DNA of 64,000 bases from Desulfomarina profundi (lineage in GTDB: Bacteria > Desulfobacterota > Desulfobulbia > Desulfobulbales > Desulfocapsaceae). Positions 31,774 to 42,618 of the stretch are shown here, piece after piece. The notes below the pieces were generated by a model, which searched no databases, had not been told where the DNA came from, and was given only the letters and a program-made list of their open reading frames with translations. Positions within the stretch are counted from its first letter, which is position 1, and each line of letters opens with the position of its first letter. The stretch spans positions 3,120,501 to 3,184,500 of the forward strand of contig NZ_AP024086.1 of assembly GCF_019703855.1 (NCBI RefSeq), read 5' to 3'. The translations under genes were made by a program, and so were the position numbers.

Positions 31774-31799
31774 GATACGGAAAACTGGTAATGAAAAAA

Positions 31800-32321
31800 T
31801 TATTTCTTGCCCTGCTGCCTGCGCAGACCAACAAGACCGGCCAGGCCGGCACCGAACAGCAGCATGGTGGCCGGTTCCGGGACGGGATTCTGGGTAGGAA
31901 CATTAATATAAGCGTAACGATCTTGATAATCAGGTACGTAAACGGGAGTATCAGGAGAAGAATACACTATCGATCCGGTATCAATGGTGAAACTTTGAAT
32001 ATAAGAAGAATTAATTCCCCAATTATCATCGGCATGCACCCACCACGTTTGTCCACCTGTCATTAAAAACTGAGAGGTAATATCCACTGAACCGAAATGT
32101 CCTTCTGGGTCCGTGCTACCTCCCCCAGTATGATCCCACGCCAACTGAACTATCCAGTCCGGGGAAGAAATATCTCCTACGCCAATAAAAATATCGTAAT
32201 CATCATAAAATGGGTTTCCTCCACCCATTTCAAATGAAGCTATAACATCCGCACTCGCAACCCCGACCATACCCGCCAAAAACAACCCTGTAACCAAACC
32301 AACCAACAATTTTTTCTTCAT
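31800..32321 (-). CDS. PEP-CTERM sorted secreted protein
   Basis: The 173-residue protein has a Sec signal peptide (MKKKLLVGLVTGLFLAGMVGVASA) and a C-terminal PEP-CTERM signal: the motif VPEPATM, a hydrophobic stretch and a basic end (GLRRQQGKK). The exosortase system recognises this signal and exports the protein to the cell surface or matrix. The middle is Gly/Asp/Trp-rich, beta-type, and of no recognised family. The start at 32321 follows AAAGGGGGATGGA. A sigma-54 promoter lies 80-100 bases upstream. No exosortase or PrsK/PrsR genes are in the window. Confidence 0.88.
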   Translation of the reverse strand: MKKKLLVGLVTGLFLAGMVGVASADVIASFEMGGGNPFYDDYDIFIGVGDISSPDWIVQLAWDHTGGGSTDPEGHFGSVDITSQFLMTGGQTWWVHADDNWGINSSYIQSFTIDTGSIVYSSPDTPVYVPDYQDRYAYINVPTQNPVPEPATMLLFGAGLAGLVGLRRQQGKK

Positions 32322-32401
32322 TCCATCCCCCTTTTCTTGATCTTGTTTCGATCTCTTTTTGATTTTCTCTACACAACATACATTTTCATTCTCCCTTAAT
32401 A

Positions 32402-32419
32402 TGCAAACTATGGTCCAAT
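32402..32419 (-). promoter_or_regulatory. Sigma-54 promoter of the PEP-CTERM gene
   Basis: The minus strand reads TTGGACCATAGTTTGCAT, with GG and GC exactly ten bases apart and a TTTGCA -12 box. The predicted start is about 70 bases before the gene. Sigma-54 control of PEP-CTERM genes through PrsK/PrsR is known in other bacteria, which supports the call. Confidence 0.65.
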
Positions 32420-32633
32420 TGCGAAATAAAAATGCAAAAAAAATGACCATGTCCATATCATCATGAATTCACAAGATATTTTTCATCATAAGCCAATCGC
32501 TCGACCTCTCGTGTCTCCATGATGACCGGCTCTGTGTTTCCGAAAACCTGAACCAACTGCGGTTAACCCCAATTTTCGATACCCCCTTAAGTGGGCATCT
32601 GTATGCGAAAAACGGTATTAAAAAGGGATGCGG

Positions 32634-32827
32634 ATGAAGAGAAAAAGAAGATCGTTTTCGGAGATGTTTAAAGCTAAGGTTGCCATTGAGACTATCAAAG
32701 GTATCAAGACAATATCACAACTTGCAACAGAATATAAAGTTCATCCAAACCAAATCTCATCCTGGATAAACAACTGCTGTTGAACGCTGAAGAACTTTTT
32801 GCTACCGGCAAGAGGCAAAAATGCTAA
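32634..32827 (+). pseudogene. IS3-family OrfA (helix-turn-helix) fragment, frameshifted at 32768-32770
   Basis: The reading MKRKRRSFSEMFKAKVAIET...ISQLATEYKVHPNQISSW is the N-terminal helix-turn-helix of an IS3 transposase. The frame breaks at TGGATAAAC. One more A restores SSWIKQLLLNAEELFATGKR and a stop at 32827. About 64 residues remain and no OrfB follows, so this is a relic even after repair. Confidence 0.75.
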
Positions 32828-33269
32828 AAGGAAAGAAGGCGTGAATAAGATCTATTTTTCAAAAGGTCGAGGCCTGTCAGCAAAAGATATGTGCCGCAGC
32901 AACAGAGTTTTCAAGTAGGTGTTATTCTCCCCCGTTCCTTTTTAAGTAATTACCGTTACCGCCAACACCTGTTTTTCCGCAATTGGGGAATATTTTCCGC
33001 TTATCCGGCAAATGTTTGACAGGATTTCAACTCGTTAACCATCAACCAGTGATTCTTTCCGGCAAATTTTCACACCATAGACACAAAACAGTTCATGCGA
33101 ATATCCACATTCACCCCTGACAAAAAAACAGAAAACGTGAACATGGAGTCAATACGCTACTAGGTGTGATATGCTTGACAGTGTCAAGAAAAAACAACAT
33201 TCCTATCAGGAGCAGTAAAGCTTTCCAGGAAATTCACTATCCCTGGATATTATCAGAGACGGAATCAGT

Positions 33270-33466
33270 TTAGCGACGGTTGTTTACGCTGATATTCACT
33301 GGTTGGTTTGAGCTGGTCAAGTAAACGTGGAAATTTTTTAAAGCGACTTTTTGTAAAGTCAGTTTTTTCTCAAATTCCATCGGAGTCAAGTACTTCAAAT
33401 ACGAATGGCGCCTTTGGCTGTTATAGAATATCTCAATATAATCTATGATGCTGCCTTTTGCCTGAA
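33270..33466 (-). pseudogene. IS3-family OrfB C-terminal fragment
   Basis: The minus strand encodes QAKGSIIDYIEIFYNSQRRH followed by SYLKYLTPMEFE, the conserved end of IS3-family integrase-type transposases. No upstream catalytic part remains. The frame runs to a stop at 33270. Confidence 0.7.
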
Positions 33467-33489
33467 CAGGCGGTCCGATCTGCGGCAGA

Positions 33490-35808
33490 TTATTTTAAAC
33501 TTTTTCCCAACGCCTTCCGGATAACTTTAGCCAGGGTATATTTATCAACAGGTTTCGTGACATATTCACAGATGCCGAACGATCTGACCGTCATCTCATT
33601 AATTGCTTCACTGAAACCTGTACACAAAATAACCGGTAAGCCAGGTTGCAGATCGAGCAGTTTCCCGGCCAGATCGATTCCCGTCATTTCCGGCATAGTC
33701 ATATCAGTAATAACTAGATCGAACATCTCAGGATTGCTCTTAAAGACCTCCCACGCTTCAACACTGCTGGAAAAAAAAGATACTGAGTAACCAAGGCTCT
33801 TCAGCATACGCTGCATCAATTGGCCGAGAACCTGTTCATCATCAACAATCAACAACCGCTCATTCCCCTTTGGAATATCCTCAGATACCAGATGTACAGC
33901 TTGAAAACACTCTTCGTCAATTATGGGAAGATATATATGGAAAGTGGTTCCCTGGTCCAGCTCACTCGAAACAGTGATTTCCCCTTTATGCTGTTTAATA
34001 ATTCCATGAACCACAGCCAGGCCCAAACCAGTTCCCTCTCCTTTTTTTTTGGTAGTGAAAAACGGATCAAAGACCTTTGACAGAGTCACTTCATCCATTC
34101 CACATCCAGTATCACTGACTTCAAGATCCAGATACACTCCTGCTTTTAATTGCGGACAATCAACAATATCATTGTCTCCGGTAACTTCAATTTCAGATAG
34201 TGCAACTTGCAATTTTCCTGTATGATGACCGATTGCATGCTTGGCGTTAGTACAGAGGTTCATTAATACCTGATGCAGTTGGGTGGAATCCACTAAAATC
34301 GGTCGGCAATCTGTTGCAACGTTTTCCTGGAGCTCGATAGTTGCAGGCAAAGTCGATCGCAACAACTTGAGAACTTCTTTAATGATTAAATGAGCCTTAA
34401 ACGGTTTAAAATCACCCTCTTCCTGACGACTGAACGTCAAAATCTGTTTTACAAGATCCGTTGCCCTGTAGCCCGACTGGATAACCCGATCCAGATCTTT
34501 ACCCACAGGATCATCTGCAGATAATTGAGCTCTTGCCATTTCACTATATCCGAGAATGGCCGAAAGAATATTATTAAAATCATGAGCAATACCACCGGCA
34601 AGAGTACCAATTGCCTCCATCTTCACTGCCTGCCTCAGCTGCTTTTCAAGTGATTTTTCGCGACTCACATCACGCTTTACCGCTACAAAATTAGTAATCC
34701 TGCCCTCATTATCCTTAACAGGTGTAAAAGTAGCTTCTTCTTCATAGGAAGAACCGTCTTTTTTTACGTTAATAAGAGAACCACTCCATGTTTGCCCTCC
34801 ATGAAGTGCACTACACATTTTTTCAAAGCTTTTCGTATTTTGATCACCATGGCTTAAAAAACAGCAATTTTGCCCAATAGCTTCCTCACAGGTAAAACCA
34901 GTTGTTTTTTCAAACGCAGGATTGACATACTGGATATTTCCTTGACTATCACTGATCATTATAATCTCAGAGACCTGATCAATAGCCGCTGCCAGCCGCA
35001 ACCGTCCAATTTCTGATTTTTTCAAATCACTTATATCTTTGGCTACATGAATAATATACTCGAGCTTGCTCTGGTCATCTAAAATTGGTGCAGCTGAAAC
35101 TAGAAACGTTTTGTCTAGTTTTTCATGGTATATTTCTCCACTGCAGGGAAAAAAATGTTTTTTTGTATCGATAAGCGGGCAATCCCTACAAACAGTATCA
35201 TCATTGCGAAACAGTGAAAAACAATGGTGGCCGACAATCTCATTCCAGGACTTCCCCAAAGTGCTTGAAGCTGCCTGATTTGCCCGGATTATGGTAAGAT
35301 TTCTATCTTGAATAGTCACAATATCCGGCATTGCATCAAAGGTTCGTTCCCATTCTTTTTTGCTTTTTATCAGTTCCTGTTTCATCTTTTTACGCTCAGT
35401 TATATCCTGGGCTATAAACGTTTCTCCTGCAGACCAATTCTCTTGATCAAAGGGAGTAAAACTCAGATGAATATCGATAACAGCACCATCTTTCCGTTTG
35501 AATTGCGTGTCAACGGCACCTGCGCCTCTCGCTTTTAGCTGCTGATCTTTTTCTAAACTGACCCGGTCAAACTCTTCTTTATCTGGAAAGAGCATACAGG
35601 CGTTTTTCCCTTCCAGTTCGTCTCTTGTATATCCGGTAATTCCGGTTACCTTCTCATTAGTCCAATGAATAACACCATCCACAACAAAACCTATACCCAC
35701 AGGTGCCGACAATGCTATTGATTGAAAAAAATCTTTATTTTTCTTCCTGGGCAGACAATCTGTTAACTGTTTTCCCGCAAGTTTGGAAACTGTTTGCTTT
35801 CTATCCAT
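33490..35808 (-). CDS. Soluble hybrid histidine kinase (three PAS domains, kinase, receiver)
   Basis: The 772-residue protein has no membrane segment. Three PAS domains lie at about 27-140, 150-265 and 275-385, the second with several cysteines ([15 protein letters not shown]). The kinase core has H-box [20 protein letters not shown] and ATP boxes DTGCGMDEV and GTGLGLAVV. The receiver at about 650-770 has acidic DDE and the phospho-acceptor in [15 protein letters not shown] marks the kinase class that often works with an attached receiver. The ATG at 35808 follows GGTGG. It is the last gene of the long minus-strand signalling block. Confidence 0.92.
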   Translation of the reverse strand: MDRKQTVSKLAGKQLTDCLPRKKNKDFFQSIALSAPVGIGFVVDGVIHWTNEKVTGITGYTRDELEGKNACMLFPDKEEFDRVSLEKDQQLKARGAGAVDTQFKRKDGAVIDIHLSFTPFDQENWSAGETFIAQDITERKKMKQELIKSKKEWERTFDAMPDIVTIQDRNLTIIRANQAASSTLGKSWNEIVGHHCFSLFRNDDTVCRDCPLIDTKKHFFPCSGEIYHEKLDKTFLVSAAPILDDQSKLEYIIHVAKDISDLKKSEIGRLRLAAAIDQVSEIIMISDSQGNIQYVNPAFEKTTGFTCEEAIGQNCCFLSHGDQNTKSFEKMCSALHGGQTWSGSLINVKKDGSSYEEEATFTPVKDNEGRITNFVAVKRDVSREKSLEKQLRQAVKMEAIGTLAGGIAHDFNNILSAILGYSEMARAQLSADDPVGKDLDRVIQSGYRATDLVKQILTFSRQEEGDFKPFKAHLIIKEVLKLLRSTLPATIELQENVATDCRPILVDSTQLHQVLMNLCTNAKHAIGHHTGKLQVALSEIEVTGDNDIVDCPQLKAGVYLDLEVSDTGCGMDEVTLSKVFDPFFTTKKKGEGTGLGLAVVHGIIKQHKGEITVSSELDQGTTFHIYLPIIDEECFQAVHLVSEDIPKGNERLLIVDDEQVLGQLMQRMLKSLGYSVSFFSSSVEAWEVFKSNPEMFDLVITDMTMPEMTGIDLAGKLLDLQPGLPVILCTGFSEAINEMTVRSFGICEYVTKPVDKYTLAKVIRKALGKSLK

Positions 35809-35936
35809 ATTTTACCACCAATTAATGAGAATCCAATTTTCCAGTTCATTGAATCTTGCAGAGTTAATTATCAGATAATAACACGACCTGATCGCTTATT
35901 GTTCAATGATATCTTCGCTAAGATTTATGTCTTGAT

Positions 35937-36335
35937 CTACCCTAACAGACTGATAGCATTATCTCCAAAAAGTGTAAGAAAACTCTCATCTGCCAGATTG
36001 CAGCGAAATCCCTGACAGGAAAGAGGTCGATAATGGTAAATTTTACAAAAATACAGATCGTTCCGTTGCTCCAGAAAAACACAACCCTTATCATCGGGAT
36101 GAATCATATAAACCCTGCCTTTTTCCTTGTTTTCTTCTATGAGTTGCGCCAGCGGTTTCTCCCGAAGTTCTTTTAAAGTAGCATCAACACCAACATGTCC
36201 TCCCATTTTTTTAATATATGCCACCTCATCTCCTTGAAGCAGGACTTTTTTATATTTTTTACAGCAGGTACCACATTGTCGACAATCCTGCAAAATGGTT
36301 TTGAGCACCACGTCATCAAGCTCTATCTTTCCCAT
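35937..36335 (-). CDS. YkgJ-family cysteine-cluster protein
   Basis: The 132-residue protein carries the CRQCGTCC motif near its start, plus Cys at GCVFLEQ, CKIYHYRPLSC and FRC, the pattern of the YkgJ (CxxCxxCC) family, thought to bind zinc or an Fe-S cluster. The ATG at 36335 (MGKIELDDV) is chosen because the upstream in-frame part is unlike the family. It lies 70 bases after the deacetylase-like gene on the same strand. The molecular role is unknown in the family. Confidence 0.8.
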   Translation of the reverse strand: MGKIELDDVVLKTILQDCRQCGTCCKKYKKVLLQGDEVAYIKKMGGHVGVDATLKELREKPLAQLIEENKEKGRVYMIHPDDKGCVFLEQRNDLYFCKIYHYRPLSCQGFRCNLADESFLTLFGDNAISLLG

Positions 36336-36405
36336 AATTAGTTGTAATATCAGAGTAAAAATGTTACACGAATAAAAAGGGGTTACAGTTCTTGCGAAGA
36401 AAGTA

Positions 36406-37431
36406 TTAAATTGTCCAGTGACGATGGAGAGGATGACCATCAAGAATCATTTCCGCCCGCGGGACAGAAAGAATCCCAGGCCTGATAATTTCACTTCTTG
36501 TCATGGCATCAATAGTTGCAAGTACCGAATCTTTCAAAGAAACAGGATTATACCCACCCTCTAGAACATAGAGGAGACGATTTTCGCAATTTTCAGCAGC
36601 ATGACGTCGCAGGATATGGGTAATCAAACCATACCACTCCGTACTCAAAAACGTACCACTGATATTATCGTCAACGTGGGCATCAAAACCGGCTGAAACC
36701 AATATAAATTGAGGAAGATACTGTTCCGCCACCCCTTGAAGCAACTGTCCGAGCAGGCAAGTATATTCCTGATCACCAAATTGAGGATGAATCGGGATAT
36801 TTATGGTATATCCCACCCCTTCCTCACTCCCTGTTTCCGTTGAAGGACCAGTGAAAGGGAATATACCCCTCTGGTGAATTGAGCAGAGCAGAACTTCATT
36901 TGTGTCATAGAATATTTCCTGAGTACCGTTGGCGTGGTGAATATCAAAATCGAGAATAAGAATACGTTTAAGACCATACTGCCTGCGGAGATATTCTGCT
37001 GTCAGGGCAACATTATTAAAAATACAGAAGCCCATCCCTCTTCCTCCCATAGCATGGTGGCCAGGAGGACGAACCAGAGCGAAACCGTAATCAATATTTC
37101 CCGCCATGATTTGATCAGCAAGACTGAAACACCCTCCCGCGGCTAGTTGAGCGGTAGGTACGGATTCCTCCATGAGATAGGTATCACGGTCATAGGTAAA
37201 AGGATCGTTTTTTACAGCATGTTCCCGTAATTGTTCCATATAAAACGGTGAATGCAGCATACCTATTTCACCACTGGTTGCTTCCCGTGGTTGAATATGA
37301 ACAATGGATGTATTGGTATTGTGCTGCAATTGCAGATAAAGACTGCGAACCCGGTCAGGATTTTCAGCAGAGGAGGCGGAAATCGAATGGTGTAAATATC
37401 TGTTGTCAAAAACCAGGCCAAGCTTATTCAT
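36406..37431 (-). CDS. Histone-deacetylase/acetoin-utilisation family deacetylase
   Basis: The 341-residue protein has the arginase-deacetylase fold. Zinc and catalytic motifs are RPPGHHAM, GFCIFNNVAL, LDFDIHHANGTQEIFY and the later VSAGFDAHVDD, with a final LEGGYN. Bacterial members remove acetyl groups from lysines, polyamines or other amides. The gene starts eight bases inside the upstream acetyltransferase gene, so an acetylation-deacetylation pair is plausible. Its substrate is not shown. Confidence 0.92.
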   Translation of the reverse strand: MNKLGLVFDNRYLHHSISASSAENPDRVRSLYLQLQHNTNTSIVHIQPREATSGEIGMLHSPFYMEQLREHAVKNDPFTYDRDTYLMEESVPTAQLAAGGCFSLADQIMAGNIDYGFALVRPPGHHAMGGRGMGFCIFNNVALTAEYLRRQYGLKRILILDFDIHHANGTQEIFYDTNEVLLCSIHQRGIFPFTGPSTETGSEEGVGYTINIPIHPQFGDQEYTCLLGQLLQGVAEQYLPQFILVSAGFDAHVDDNISGTFLSTEWYGLITHILRRHAAENCENRLLYVLEGGYNPVSLKDSVLATIDAMTRSEIIRPGILSVPRAEMILDGHPLHRHWTI

Positions 37432-37993
37432 AGTGATATTGGTAGATGGGCTGCGAATGATACTGGTCTGAAGTCAATCTGAAGAGATGGCCCGTCCTTT
37501 TTTCCTGCTGATCATCATAAACCAGGGATTCGACAAGCTCGAATCCCAGTTTTTGAAGACAGCGCTGCTGGGCTATATTGTCTATATCAGTATACATTTC
37601 AATAACTTCCACCGAAAGTCGATCAAAAAGATGCATAATAAGGAATTTTTGTATTTCGGTACCATACCCCTTACCACGCTCTTCAGGTAGAGCTACTTTT
37701 AAAGCCATAGTGATGGAATTTTTCCCGGCCGCAGGCTGGCGCCAATAATGAACTGTTCCAATTGGCAATTCTCTGTCTTTTATAGAAACTAAAAACATTT
37801 TTTCCAACTCACCCCAAAAACCACCAGAGTTAATCTGCGTCCGCATTTGTTCAATATCATAGTTTTCAGGGTTCAAATACGACCCGCAGGCAATTTTTGA
37901 CCGACTCCAGGTAACTATAGTCTGAAGATCATCTTCCCTGATTTTTGACAAAATCAGCCTGCGGGTAAAAAGTCTGTCTCCAAATAAACTCAT
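37424..37993 (-). CDS. GNAT-family N-acetyltransferase (RimJ/RimL-like)
   Basis: The 189-residue protein begins with the RimJ-type TRRLILSKIREDDLQTI. The acetyl-CoA loop is LPEERGKGYGTEIQKFLI, and NIAQQRCLQKLGFELVE is the usual C-terminal part. It would acetylate an amino group of a protein or small molecule. It lies 10 bases after the chemoreceptor gene and overlaps the deacetylase gene by eight bases. Confidence 0.88.
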   Translation of the reverse strand: MSLFGDRLFTRRLILSKIREDDLQTIVTWSRSKIACGSYLNPENYDIEQMRTQINSGGFWGELEKMFLVSIKDRELPIGTVHYWRQPAAGKNSITMALKVALPEERGKGYGTEIQKFLIMHLFDRLSVEVIEMYTDIDNIAQQRCLQKLGFELVESLVYDDQQEKRTGHLFRLTSDQYHSQPIYQYHYE

Positions 37994-38003
37994 ATCATCT
38001 TAT

Positions 38004-41000
38004 CTACATTGAGCTGACTGCTATATTCAATTCCTTGCTGGAGGAAGCAAGCTTATTCAGCGCCTCAATTGTTCCATCAATGGACAAGTTAACCATTTTG
38101 GTAGATTCTTGATTTTCCTGGGAGGAATTCACCACGCTGCTGAGTTGCTCCTTAACATTTTGCCCATTATCACTGAGAATATCTGCTTTTTTATCCAGCT
38201 CTTCAACAGAATTTGAAATGGTAACAATACCGGTTGAGATTTTTTCCATAGCCTCAAGAGCAGTCTCAATCACCTCGCTGCCATCCCCAAGCATTTTCAT
38301 TCCATCCTTCATTGCCACGATGGTTTCTTTGGACTCATGTTCAACTTTTTTGACAATATTGGCAATATCCACTGCCGATTTTGATGAATTTTCTGCCAAT
38401 TTACGAATCTCATCGGCAACCACTGCAAATCCGCGCCCTGCATCACCAGCCCGGGCTGCTTCAATAGCCGCATTGAATGCCAAAAGGTTAGTCTGGGAGG
38501 CTATTTCCTTTATGATATCAACAAATCCACCTATTTTTTCGAGTTGATTCACTAGATTACCCACCATCTTATTGGATCCTTCCATTGATGTATTAATTGC
38601 CACCATCTTCTTCTCCGCATCCGCACCGGCCTTTTTACCCTGTTCCGCATCTTTTGCAACACCGGCAGCCATTTCACTGGATTTGGTTGTAAGGTCTACC
38701 ATTTCTTTTGTAAATCCAAGCATATTGTCCAAAGTAATAGAGGAATCGTCAAGCAACCTGACTTCTTTGTCAATCAGTTTACTCATGGCTTCCATGTTGT
38801 TGGTTGCCTCATCCATTTTCGCAAGAGAATCAGAAACAAGAGTCTCCACCTCAGAAGATGCCGTATTAATCAGTTGCGCCACCTTTGCCTCCGAGGTCAC
38901 ATCAACCATATATTCCAGACCTCCTTTAATATTACCTTTTGCATCCTTTATGGAAACACTGGTAACATTAACCGGAATATCCCTGCCACCAATATGAGCA
39001 GTAGTCTGTTCCGTGATTGTCGTGTTGCCACTGATTGCCCGTTGAACCAAACAATGTTCAGTATTGCAGATATCAGTACCAAAAAGATCAGAACACCTTT
39101 TCCCCATGGCCTCTTCCACGGTCATTCCCGCAATAGCGGCGCCGGCAGGATTGATATAAGTAATTTTATAGTCCAAATTTACCGAATGGATGGGATTGGG
39201 AATAACGTTGAGGTTTTCAATTTTTTCATTGGCTTCCTGCCTCTGTTTTGCTTCTTCGGTAATATCAAGAATAAATTCCAGACCTCCCTTAATATTACCC
39301 TTGGCATCTCTGATAGGAGCACCAGTATATTTAATGGGTACGATTACACCATCCTGCGGACGGGCAATAGTTTCTTCATTGACGATTTGATCTTCACGCA
39401 TGGCACGCCCAACTGCACATTTTTCTGTCTGACAATGTGCAGTTTTGAAAAGCTCGTAGCATTTTTTACCTATAGCTTCATCAGGAGTAAGCCCGACCAG
39501 ACCTGCCCCGGCTGGATTCATGAAAGTTACATTAAATCCAGTATCAACCGACATAATGGGAGTTGGAATAGCGTTCAGATTTTCAATTTTTTCATCAGCA
39601 TCCTGTTTCTGTTTTGCCTCTTCTGTAATATCCAGGATATATTCCAGAGCACCTTTTATATTTCCCTTGGCATCCTTAATGGGTGAACCGGTATATTTTA
39701 TCGGTATTATCACGCCTTCTGCCGGTCGGGCAATAGTATTGTCAGTAACAACCGCATCTGTCTTCATGGCCCTGGCACAGGCACATTTTTCCGTCTTACA
39801 ATGGGGTGTCTTAAAAAGATCAAAACACTTTTTACCCACCACCTCATCCGGCGTCATGCCGACAACTGCTGCTCCTGCCGGATTCATAAACGTCACATTG
39901 TAGTCAATGTCAATCGACATGATAGGAGTCGGGATTGTATTGAGGTTGTTTATCTTCTCTTCTGCTGCCTGCTTCTGCTGGGCCTCTTCCGTAACATCAA
40001 GAATATATTCCAGAGCACCTTTTATATTTCCCTTGGCATCCTTAATGGGTGAACCGGTATATTTTATCGGTATTATCACGCCTTCTGCCGGTCGGGCAAT
40101 AGTATTGTCAGTAACAACCGCATCCGTCTTCATGGCCCTGGCACAGGCACATTTTTCCGTCTTACAATGGGGTGTCTTAAAAAGATCAAAACACTTTTTA
40201 CCCACCACCTCATCCGGCGTCATGCCGACAACTGCTGCTCCTGCCGGATTCATAAACGTCACATTGTAGTCAATGTCAATCGACATGATAGGGGTCGGGA
40301 TTGTATTGAGGTTGTTTATCTTCTCTTCTGCTGCCTGCTTCTGCTGGGCCTCTTCCGTAACATCGAGAATATATTCAAGAGCTCCTTTTATATTTCCTTT
40401 GGCATCTTTTATTGGTGCACCGGTATATTTTATAGGAATAATGATCCCGTCAGCAGGCCTGGCAATTGTCTGATCCGAAATAACTGAATCAGTTTTCATG
40501 GCCCTGTTACAGGCACACTTTTCTGTTTTACAATGGGGTGTTTTAAAAAGATCGTAACATTTTGTACCTATAACCTCATCCGGATTTTTCCCCACCACTG
40601 CAGCTCCGGCAGGATTCATGAAAGTGACAGTAAATTTATCATCAATTTCCATGATAGGTGTAGGAATTACATTCAGATCTGTTTCCATCTGCTGCAACCT
40701 GGAATGCAGGACTTTTTCCTTTGTGATATCGTTTAAGCTCACCAAAGTTCCGCTGTTTTCCGGTAATGGATTTGCCCGGGAAGTAAACCAGCTTACGTCA
40801 CTGCCATTATTTGCATGCAACACCTCTGTTTCCACACCTTTCTTCAAACGTTTAGCTCTATTGGCCGGACAATTTTTCGTGCCACAAAGTTGTGAGGGAC
40901 ACGTCTCTTCACACGTAAGCTTACCGATAACCTGAGATTTTTTAAGATGGAATTCTTCTAAAAAAGCATCATTAGTCCAGGTAATAATCATATCATCATT

Positions 41001-41078
41001 CACGATATAACTCGGATCCATTAATAGAGACAAATAAGACTCACCAGCTAGAATGTGTTGTGCTGCAGCAGTGACCAT
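38004..41078 (-). CDS. Cytoplasmic methyl-accepting chemotaxis protein with six tandem PAS domains
   Basis: The 1024-residue chemoreceptor has no membrane segment. Six PAS domains occupy about residues 1-735, and the last five are repeats of a 122-residue unit. Units 2-4 share the Cys motif [20 protein letters not shown]; units 5 and 6 keep variants of it ([35 protein letters not shown]). The signalling hairpin is intact ([21 protein letters not shown]). The start at 41078 follows AAGGAGGT, inside which lies the stop of the CheW gene. The conserved cysteines suggest a redox, metal or Fe-S sensor, which is inference. It should signal through the adjacent triple-CheW protein. Confidence 0.93.
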   Translation of the reverse strand: MVTAAAQHILAGESYLSLLMDPSYIVNDDMIITWTNDAFLEEFHLKKSQVIGKLTCEETCPSQLCGTKNCPANRAKRLKKGVETEVLHANNGSDVSWFTSRANPLPENSGTLVSLNDITKEKVLHSRLQQMETDLNVIPTPIMEIDDKFTVTFMNPAGAAVVGKNPDEVIGTKCYDLFKTPHCKTEKCACNRAMKTDSVISDQTIARPADGIIIPIKYTGAPIKDAKGNIKGALEYILDVTEEAQQKQAAEEKINNLNTIPTPIMSIDIDYNVTFMNPAGAAVVGMTPDEVVGKKCFDLFKTPHCKTEKCACARAMKTDAVVTDNTIARPAEGVIIPIKYTGSPIKDAKGNIKGALEYILDVTEEAQQKQAAEEKINNLNTIPTPIMSIDIDYNVTFMNPAGAAVVGMTPDEVVGKKCFDLFKTPHCKTEKCACARAMKTDAVVTDNTIARPAEGVIIPIKYTGSPIKDAKGNIKGALEYILDITEEAKQKQDADEKIENLNAIPTPIMSVDTGFNVTFMNPAGAGLVGLTPDEAIGKKCYELFKTAHCQTEKCAVGRAMREDQIVNEETIARPQDGVIVPIKYTGAPIRDAKGNIKGGLEFILDITEEAKQRQEANEKIENLNVIPNPIHSVNLDYKITYINPAGAAIAGMTVEEAMGKRCSDLFGTDICNTEHCLVQRAISGNTTITEQTTAHIGGRDIPVNVTSVSIKDAKGNIKGGLEYMVDVTSEAKVAQLINTASSEVETLVSDSLAKMDEATNNMEAMSKLIDKEVRLLDDSSITLDNMLGFTKEMVDLTTKSSEMAAGVAKDAEQGKKAGADAEKKMVAINTSMEGSNKMVGNLVNQLEKIGGFVDIIKEIASQTNLLAFNAAIEAARAGDAGRGFAVVADEIRKLAENSSKSAVDIANIVKKVEHESKETIVAMKDGMKMLGDGSEVIETALEAMEKISTGIVTISNSVEELDKKADILSDNGQNVKEQLSSVVNSSQENQESTKMVNLSIDGTIEALNKLASSSKELNIAVSSM
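39643..40375. repeat. 366-bp tandem duplication inside the chemoreceptor gene
   Basis: The segment beginning ATATTCCAGAGCACC at about 39643 is repeated 366 bases later with only a few single-base differences (for example GCATCTGTC against GCATCCGTC). It encodes PAS units 3 and 4, which are virtually identical in protein. The frame is kept. The other PAS units are clearly diverged, so this duplication is recent. Confidence 0.9.
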
Positions 41079-41082
41079 AGAA

Positions 41083-42618
41083 CTACCTCCTTTTTACTGT
41101 GTTGGATAACAGATTTTTTTCTTCTTCAATATTTTGATAGTCTGTCGACGAGTGAGATGCGGTAGCAGGATCATGCCGCAAATGGTTGTTGATCAGATTG
41201 TGGATATTGAGTATCAGAAGATGTTCCTTTATCTTCTTGTCACCAATAAACTCAATGAGACGATCCAAGGTGTCTTTTTTGGGCTGCAATTGAGGATTGA
41301 GTGATGGTGTTGCATGAAACTGTTCCTGTTTATAGATGGTTATAATTGCATCTACCTGCAACCCGATGACACGCTTACCATCACGACATATAATCAATTT
41401 ACTGTTGTTTTCATTCCCACTCTGATCCGGATAACCGTAAAATTTGCGTAGATTAATCACGGGGATTACCTGACCGCGTAAATTAAAAACCGAGGCATCA
41501 AAACCATTGGCTCCCGGAACAGGTAATAAAGTATCCTGCTCTATGATTTCCTGGACATCTTTAAGTTCAATTGCAAAATATTTCCCGATGGAAAAAATAA
41601 GATAGCAATTTTCTGTTATCAAATGCCTGGCTTCTACCACTAGAGCTTCCTCCTGCTCGTCACCGTCACTCTTCATTCTTGCCATTGATTCCAGTAATTC
41701 CATCTGGGAGGCCACGAGGTTTTCAACATCAAGAAGCATGATATTGCGCCCTGGAACGGGTTCGTATATACCAGAAATCGACCGATCTCCATCAGATGGC
41801 ATTGAAAGAATTTTTTCATTGGTTACCGTGAGTATTTCCTGAATTTCATCTATGATCATGCCAAAAATTAAGGCGCTTGTGGCTATTACAAGAATACGAC
41901 TTGATTCTGTAAGCCCCTTTTCAGAATCATCACCATTAAGAAGAGCGGCAGCATTCATTACTGGAATCGTGCGACCACGTAATTGCAAAGCACCTTCAAG
42001 AGAACCGGTTTTAAACATATCATCAATATCGGTGATAAAAGTCAGTTCCCTGGCATTCTCTACGGGAACACCATATTCTCTTCCTCCAGAAGAAAAAATA
42101 GTATATCTGGAATACGTCCACTTTTCTGTTGTCTGCAGCGAAGACCCGGAGGTAATAATCGAATCTGTCAGCAAATTTGAATTCTGGAACAGTCTGTTCA
42201 GATCAAGAACTTCCAGAGTACGGTGTTGATTGTGCAAAGTGATCAGATCAGAGATGATGTAATTTTCAGATTGTAATGCCGGCTGAATCGGAAGAATATG
42301 GGCCTCATCTACTCTAATGACTTCCTTAATATCATCAAAAAGCAGGCCGAATTTTTGATTTGCGAGTATAACCACCGCAATCCTGGCATCTTTATCATAT
42401 TCCCCAGCCCCTTCGAGACCCATTCGCTTTTTCAGATTGAGTACAGGAATAACGGCATCACGAAGATGCATAATACCTTCGAGAAAAGAGACACTTGCGG
42501 GCAGAGGTTGTATTCTTTCCGTCAAAGGTGTTGCCTCTGTTACACTTTCAGCAGCAATGGCTATTTCCAACCCCAGCTCCCGGTCAAGAAGAAATGATGC
42601 AAAAAGTTGTTCCGCCAT
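41083..42618 (-). CDS. Triple CheW-domain chemotaxis coupling protein
   Basis: The 511-residue protein is three CheW folds in a row, about residues 5-150, 170-315 and 335-490. Each shows the typical strand pattern ending in a variant of RGxVIPVxNL ([42 protein letters not shown]). CheW domains link receptors to CheA. The three-domain form may array receptors or bind several partners. The ATG at 42618 follows GGAGGAG. It lies four bases before the chemoreceptor gene and is surely co-transcribed. No receiver domain is present, so it is not CheV. Confidence 0.9.
   Translation of the reverse strand: MAEQLFASFLLDRELGLEIAIAAESVTEATPLTERIQPLPASVSFLEGIMHLRDAVIPVLNLKKRMGLEGAGEYDKDARIAVVILANQKFGLLFDDIKEVIRVDEAHILPIQPALQSENYIISDLITLHNQHRTLEVLDLNRLFQNSNLLTDSIITSGSSLQTTEKWTYSRYTIFSSGGREYGVPVENARELTFITDIDDMFKTGSLEGALQLRGRTIPVMNAAALLNGDDSEKGLTESSRILVIATSALIFGMIIDEIQEILTVTNEKILSMPSDGDRSISGIYEPVPGRNIMLLDVENLVASQMELLESMARMKSDGDEQEEALVVEARHLITENCYLIFSIGKYFAIELKDVQEIIEQDTLLPVPGANGFDASVFNLRGQVIPVINLRKFYGYPDQSGNENNSKLIICRDGKRVIGLQVDAIITIYKQEQFHATPSLNPQLQPKKDTLDRLIEFIGDKKIKEHLLILNIHNLINNHLRHDPATASHSSTDYQNIEEEKNLLSNTVKRR

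Larger units (their letters stand above)
32457..33489. other. 1-kb gene-poor region with IS3-family debris
   Basis: It holds an IS3-type OrfA relic on the plus strand (32634-32827) and an OrfB C-terminal relic on the minus strand (33270-33466). The opposite orientations show rearrangement or two separate insertions. The 440 bases between them show no gene and no clear terminal repeats. Confidence 0.55.

Noticed and set aside
38004-41078. CRISPR-like or simple repeats suggested by the repeated DNA
   Set aside because: The repeats are 366 bp, in frame, and code for PAS domains. No CRISPR array is present in the window.
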